This document shows positions 60,473 to 64,000 of a stretch of DNA of 64,000 nt, one piece after another. The translations under genes and the position numbers were made by a program. Position 1 is the first letter of the stretch; the number at the start of each line of letters is the position of its first letter. The stretch covers positions 23,351 through 87,350 of the forward strand of contig CADBFP010000009.1 in assembly GCA_902793995.1 (NCBI GenBank). The letters run 5' to 3'. The notes beneath the pieces were generated by a model, which saw only the letters and a list, made by a program, of their open reading frames with translations, was not told where the DNA came from and did no database searches. Origin of the DNA: an uncultured Lachnospiraceae bacterium (lineage in GTDB: Bacteria > Bacillota > Clostridia > Lachnospirales > Lachnospiraceae).

Positions 60473-60922
60473 TTATTCCTGTATCATATAAATCAAATCG
60501 CCGAAATAATACAGGTCCAGCTCCACTTCCACCATTTTCCGGGAGCGGGATCCTTTTTTCCGGCGGAACATCATACCCCGGTAGCAGACCCGGTTGTAGC
60601 CGTGCAGTTCACTGATGACGGTGATGCCGCTGCCCAGGCGGGCGGGCAGGAAATCCGCCAGAGCCATGCGCCGGCCCTTCAGCTTCTCCTTCTCCTTTTC
60701 CGTGGTCTTCATCCAGCTGACGGTACAGAAATCCGGGTCCACATTCCGAATCTCCAGGACCGCCGGCCCGGTTTTCGCAAAGGGCTCCTTATTTTCCGTA
60801 ATGCCCTCCTTAAAGCGCAGCTCCACCGTTTCCCCCTTCAGACGGATTTCGCTGATGACCGCATCATGCAGCCCGTAGGGATAATCCTGATACTGCTCTT
60901 TATTCAGTTTGACTTCCTTCAT
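60473..60922 (-). CDS. Hypothetical protein
   Basis: A 149-residue soluble protein with no family I can name. It starts KEVKLNKEQYQDYPYGLHDA and has alternating strands (AVISEIRLKGETVELRFKEG), a central charged helix (TTEKEKEKLKGRR) and a terminal VEVELDLYYFGDLIYMIQE. The YPYGLHDA-x-ISEI pattern recalls small single-domain proteins of immunity type, but that is only a resemblance. It lies between a PAP2 gene and a GIN-domain lipoprotein, on the same strand. Confidence 0.7.
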   Translation of the reverse strand: MKEVKLNKEQYQDYPYGLHDAVISEIRLKGETVELRFKEGITENKEPFAKTGPAVLEIRNVDPDFCTVSWMKTTEKEKEKLKGRRMALADFLPARLGSGITVISELHGYNRVCYRGMMFRRKKGSRSRKMVEVELDLYYFGDLIYMIQE

Positions 60923-60934
60923 ACCGTGACCTGC

Positions 60935-61897
60935 CTATCGTTTCTCCATATGAGAACTGCTGCCCACATGGGTGGCCAGGGTCGGGTTTCCCCTGTAATA
61001 AACCGTGGAACCGTTGGTAATGCTGCCCCCCAAAACATCTGTAACGCTGCACTCCAAAAGGGCACCGCCGCTTAAAGTGAGGGTAGCCTTCTGCACCAGG
61101 TAGCCGTAGGCCTTCACCTGGGAGGCCCCGGTGAGCACCGCAAATAAACTGGCCGCCGTGCCGGCCCCGTCCCGGGGCGGAATCTCTGCTTGGGAGGCCC
61201 CGCCTATATGCCAGTCCGCCTCCTCTGCGTCGACCGCCTGGGCCAGCAGAGCGGAGGCGCCGCTCATATCCAACTTCCAGCGGCCGGCCTGGATGTGCTC
61301 CGCCTCCAGGCGGGAGGCCCCGGAAAGCTCCATCTTTAATTCCGCGCCGGCCTTTAAGGCGTCCACTTTCAGAATGGAAGCCCCGGACAGCACCACTTCC
61401 AGCCGGCTGTTCCCCTGGGCCAGGCCCTGAGGGGAGGCGGGGCCGTCATTGTAAAAAGTATAATAACTGCCCAGGCCGGTTTCAAGCTCGCTGCGGGCTT
61501 CGCAGGCCCCTGCCAGGCTTAAGCGTTCCAGCTTTTCATAAGGCTGGTCAAAAAGGGTGATGGTAAGGCCTTCCTCCAGGGTATAGCGCTTGCCGCCCTC
61601 TGCATGAATGCTGAGCTGCTGGCCGGAAAACTCCAGCTTTATCTCCGGCAGCAGCTCCTGGGGGCCTTTCAGCTCCGCCCGTGCCCCCTTGCCGTCATAC
61701 GCAAAAACCAGTTCCGGGCCCTTATCCTGACCCTTCACCTTCAAGTGGATGTCCTTCACTTCTATCCGGGTGGCGCTGCCTTCCAGGCGCAATCCCCCTT
61801 CCCCGCCTCCCTTGCTCTCCTCTTTCAGGGAGGAAGCGCCGCAGGCGGTAAGAAGCGAAAGCAGGGCAAAAGCAAAGATGACAATGATTTTTCTCAT
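60935..61897 (-). CDS. GIN-domain (DUF2807) lipoprotein
   Basis: A 320-residue exported lipoprotein: signal peptide ending LLTACG (Cys19), a short linker, then a right-handed beta-helix-like region with repeated SGAS steps (VVLSGASIL, MELSGASRL, LDMSGASAL, IGGASQA, VLTGASQV). This repeated pattern is the mark of the head GIN/DUF2807 domain, thought to act as a surface adhesin or sensor and often placed with cell-envelope stress genes. No such regulator is adjacent here. An AAGGGG-type site precedes the ATG. Confidence 0.85.
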   Translation of the reverse strand: MRKIIVIFAFALLSLLTACGASSLKEESKGGGEGGLRLEGSATRIEVKDIHLKVKGQDKGPELVFAYDGKGARAELKGPQELLPEIKLEFSGQQLSIHAEGGKRYTLEEGLTITLFDQPYEKLERLSLAGACEARSELETGLGSYYTFYNDGPASPQGLAQGNSRLEVVLSGASILKVDALKAGAELKMELSGASRLEAEHIQAGRWKLDMSGASALLAQAVDAEEADWHIGGASQAEIPPRDGAGTAASLFAVLTGASQVKAYGYLVQKATLTLSGGALLECSVTDVLGGSITNGSTVYYRGNPTLATHVGSSSHMEKR

Positions 61898-61901
61898 GAT
61901 G

Positions 61902-63092
61902 TTATCCCCTTACCTTCCGGAACATAAACTTCCTGGCCACATTCACCGCCGCTTTATAGGGCAGGGGCCGGAGGGCCTTATCCGCCTCCTTCAGCAACTG
62001 CCGTATGGGCAGATTTTGGGGGCAATGGCTTTCGCATTTGCCGCAATCCACGCACTGAGAAGCAAAGGCCGGCTCTTTAGTCAGCCCCACGCTTTGAATA
62101 TACTGGCGGCGTCCCCCATGCTTTCCCTCGGTAAACATGGCATTCCAGCAGCGGAAGGCCCCGGGAATATCCACCCCCTTGGGGCAGGGCATGCAATAGC
62201 GGCAGCCGGTGCAGCCTACTTTTTCTTTGGCATTGATTTCCTTCTTAATCTCTTCTATAAAATCAAACTCCGCCGGAGTCCAGCTTGCCGCCGGTGCCTC
62301 CGAGGCAATGCAGCAATTCTCTTCCACCATGGCTGCGGAGTTCATGCCGGAAAGCACCACTGTCACCTCCGGCTGGTCGTACAGCCAGCGCAGGCCCCAT
62401 TCCGCAGCGCTCCAACCGTGGGGATGCTGCGCTATGGCCTTCTTCGCCTTCTCCGGCAGGGCATTCACCAGACGGCCCCCCCGCAGAGGTTCCATGATGA
62501 TCACCGGGATTCCCCGGGCGGCAGCGGCCTGAAGGCCAGCCCGCCCTGCCTGGGATACTTCATCCAGATAATTATATTGGATCTGGCAGAAATCCCAATC
62601 ATAATCCGCCAGAATCTTCAGGAACATTTCCGTATTGCCATGGAAAGAAAAGCCGATTTGATGAATGGCTTTTGTCTCCTTCTTGTCCCGGATCCAGTCC
62701 AGGATGCCTGCTTCCTTCAACCGCTGCCACTGATGCAGATCCGTCAGATGATGCATCAGATAATAATCGATATAATCCGTCCGGAGCCGCTTTAACTGTT
62801 CCTCGAAATATTTATCCAAAGCAGCCCGGGAAGCAATCATGTACTGGGGCAACTTGGTGGCGATTTTCACCTTTTCCCGTATGCCGTTTTTTTCCAGGAT
62901 CTGCCCCAGGGCCACCTCGCTGCCGGGGTAGATATAAGCGGTGTCATAATAATTCACCCCGGCCCGGTAGGCGGTCAGGATCTCCTGCTCCGCCTTGTCC
63001 AGATCTATGCTGCGGCCCCTGGTAGTAAAACGCATGCAGCCATAGCCTAAAAGGGAAAGATCCTCCCCTCTTTTATCCTTCCGGTATTGCAT
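61902..63092 (-). CDS. Aldo/keto reductase with C-terminal [4Fe-4S] clusters
   Basis: A 396-residue enzyme. Residues 1-275 are an aldo/keto reductase barrel with the catalytic NYYDTAYIYPG (Asp, Tyr), KIATKLPQ (Lys) and YYLMHH (His). The C-terminal part has two ferredoxin-type cysteine groups, CTGCRYCMPCPKGVDIP and CVDCGKCESHCPQNLPI. This fusion is widespread in anaerobes and probably links NAD(P)H or ferredoxin to carbonyl reduction; its natural substrate is unknown. It lies four bases before the GIN-domain gene. Confidence 0.92.
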   Translation of the reverse strand: MQYRKDKRGEDLSLLGYGCMRFTTRGRSIDLDKAEQEILTAYRAGVNYYDTAYIYPGSEVALGQILEKNGIREKVKIATKLPQYMIASRAALDKYFEEQLKRLRTDYIDYYLMHHLTDLHQWQRLKEAGILDWIRDKKETKAIHQIGFSFHGNTEMFLKILADYDWDFCQIQYNYLDEVSQAGRAGLQAAAARGIPVIIMEPLRGGRLVNALPEKAKKAIAQHPHGWSAAEWGLRWLYDQPEVTVVLSGMNSAAMVEENCCIASEAPAASWTPAEFDFIEEIKKEINAKEKVGCTGCRYCMPCPKGVDIPGAFRCWNAMFTEGKHGGRRQYIQSVGLTKEPAFASQCVDCGKCESHCPQNLPIRQLLKEADKALRPLPYKAAVNVARKFMFRKVRG

Positions 63093-63116
63093 AAAACCTT
63101 CTTTCCTGTCCGGGCC

Positions 63117-63689
63117 TTAGCCGATCAGCCGGGCATCCCGAAGGGTGCAGTAGGTATTGCCCCCCTCCTGGTAGGTGTCAAAAACGCCTATGACGCAGAT
63201 AATGGATTTGACAGGGGGATAATCATCGGGATAAGTCAGATCCCCCGCCAGGATAAACTCCATGCCCTGGGCGCAGCAGGCAGCGGCATCCTGAATCATG
63301 CAGGTAAAATAATACCCCCCGGTCACCGGGTTGGGAAAGCTGGCAAAAGAGCCCCGCATTTTCACGGTCTTACCGATATAGTTCTTCGGGGACGACAACA
63401 TATTGGTGACTTCCGAAAGAACTAGGGCGCCGGAAAGGGCCGTTAAGTCCACATCCACCGGTTCATCTGCCGCGGCGCTTGTTTCCTTCCCGGTCTGGGT
63501 GGCGGCGGTGGTTCCCTGCTCCGCAGGCAGGCTGCTGCCCTGCTTCTCCGAATCCGCCTTGGCCTGCTCCAGGATATCTTTTACCCCGGCGGGCTGATTG
63601 CCTGCTTTGCGGGCCGCTTCATTGCCGCCGCATCCCGCCAGGGACAATATCAATACCAGACATAGCAAATAACGAATGGCTCTTTTCAT
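63117..63689 (-). CDS. Hypothetical lipoprotein
   Basis: A 190-residue lipoprotein. The signal peptide ends in LAGCGG (Cys20) and a Ser/Thr/Glu linker runs to about residue 80. A compact domain follows (LSSPKNYIGKTVKMRGSFAS, then YYFTCMIQDAAACCAQGMEF) whose strand order recalls an OB fold, and the vicinal cysteines may bind metal. This resembles the C-terminal part of DUF1980-type proteins, but only loosely. It is read with the downstream aldo/keto reductase gene (24 bases apart). Confidence 0.7.
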   Translation of the reverse strand: MKRAIRYLLCLVLILSLAGCGGNEAARKAGNQPAGVKDILEQAKADSEKQGSSLPAEQGTTAATQTGKETSAAADEPVDVDLTALSGALVLSEVTNMLSSPKNYIGKTVKMRGSFASFPNPVTGGYYFTCMIQDAAACCAQGMEFILAGDLTYPDDYPPVKSIICVIGVFDTYQEGGNTYCTLRDARLIG

Positions 63690-64000
63690 ATTGCTTAGCC
63701 TCCTGTTACTGTCTTTTCTTTCGTTTCTTTGTCAGTTTATCACAAACTGCCTCTTCCGGGCAAGGCTTTATTGTCAGGACTGTGGGGGTGGGACAGGTGA
63801 ACGGGCCATGGGTGGATGCAAACTTCCGATGTTTCCGCCTCGTAGGGGCGACCACTGGTCGCCCGAGGGACTGCAGCCCGTCAAGGTCTGCGGGCGGCTG
63901 GTATGTTTAGTGTAGTAACATAGTTTACAGATTGTACGAACACATGGTTTACAACTCAAATGTTATAATGAAGACATAATAACGTAGATAGAGGTGCGTT
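63690..64000. other. Gene-free right edge with palindrome and possible element end
   Basis: It contains the palindrome GGGCGACCA-C-TGGTCGCCC (63846-63864) after CGTAG, two direct repeats ACATAGTTTACA and ACATGGTTTACA about 26 bases apart (63917-63953), and an extended -10 promoter TGTTATAAT (63961-63969) pointing right. A gene probably starts just outside the window, since GAGAGGTG precedes the edge. Confidence 0.5.

Noticed and set aside
1-64000. tRNA genes, rRNA genes, prophage or complete insertion sequences
   Set aside because: I saw no cloverleaf with a CCA-type end, no rRNA sequence, and no phage structural or intact transposase gene; only the Rpn-type protein and a possible element end at the right edge.

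Overview
The window looks like chromosomal DNA of an anaerobic, Gram-positive member of the Clostridia. The GC content is clearly above 50 percent by eye. Ribosome sites are strong AAGGAGG types, promoters read as sigma-A TTGACA/TATAAT, and lipoproteins carry Thr/Pro/Ala-rich linkers. The metabolism seen is ferredoxin- and CoA-based fermentation of amino acids and peptides, and the S10-spc-alpha ribosomal cluster has the order usual in Firmicutes. Genus cannot be told from the sequence alone. Almost all genes lie on the minus strand.

Layout. (1) 1-7506 is one minus-strand operon: SDR reductase, FabH-like condensing enzyme, a complete Liv-type ABC importer (livH, livM, livG, livF, binding protein) and a CoA-transferase cut by the window edge. 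A divergent TetR gene at 7829 and an array of palindromic operators control it. (2) 8.4-15.4 kb holds housekeeping and surface genes: an EEP phosphohydrolase, proC, a rhodanese lipoprotein, an APH(3')-like kinase and a 5'-nucleotidase lipoprotein. (3) 14.8-23.7 kb is accessory: a P-loop kinase, an HTH-Uma2 protein, an HTH-Fic protein, an AAA ATPase next to a UvrD helicase, a 27-residue holin-like peptide gene with a long hairpin-rich leader, a methyltransferase, and a GNAT protein fused to a second domain through an in-frame repeat. (4) 23.8-32 kb has a guanine-riboswitch-controlled purine permease and an opp peptide importer. (5) 32.2-37.8 kb is an operon of an aminotransferase, a CoA-transferase and indolepyruvate:ferredoxin oxidoreductase (iorAB), with a divergent LysR gene. 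Together these would turn aromatic amino acids into aryl-acetates. (6) 39-43.4 kb carries lipoproteins, small membrane proteins and an Rpn-type nuclease. (7) 43.9-59.4 kb is the S10-spc-alpha ribosomal cluster from rpsJ to rplQ, including secY, adk, map, infA and rpoA. (8) 59.8-63.7 kb has a PAP2 phosphatase, a GIN-domain lipoprotein, an iron-sulfur aldo/keto reductase and a further lipoprotein.

The most unusual material is non-coding. A family of palindromic, interspersed repeats occurs at about 20.7, 22.4, 37.9, 43.8 and 47.4 kb. One copy is read in frame as the linker of a two-domain protein, and another supplies the last residues of methionine aminopeptidase. An inner hairpin module of this family shows compensatory base-pair changes between copies. 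One copy of that module forms most of the 5' leader of the holin-like peptide gene, whose promoter is an exact TTGACA-17-TATAAT and whose ribosome site is held in a hairpin. The whole looks like an uncharacterised type I toxin-like locus.

All calls come from reading the sequence. No database search or folding program was run.
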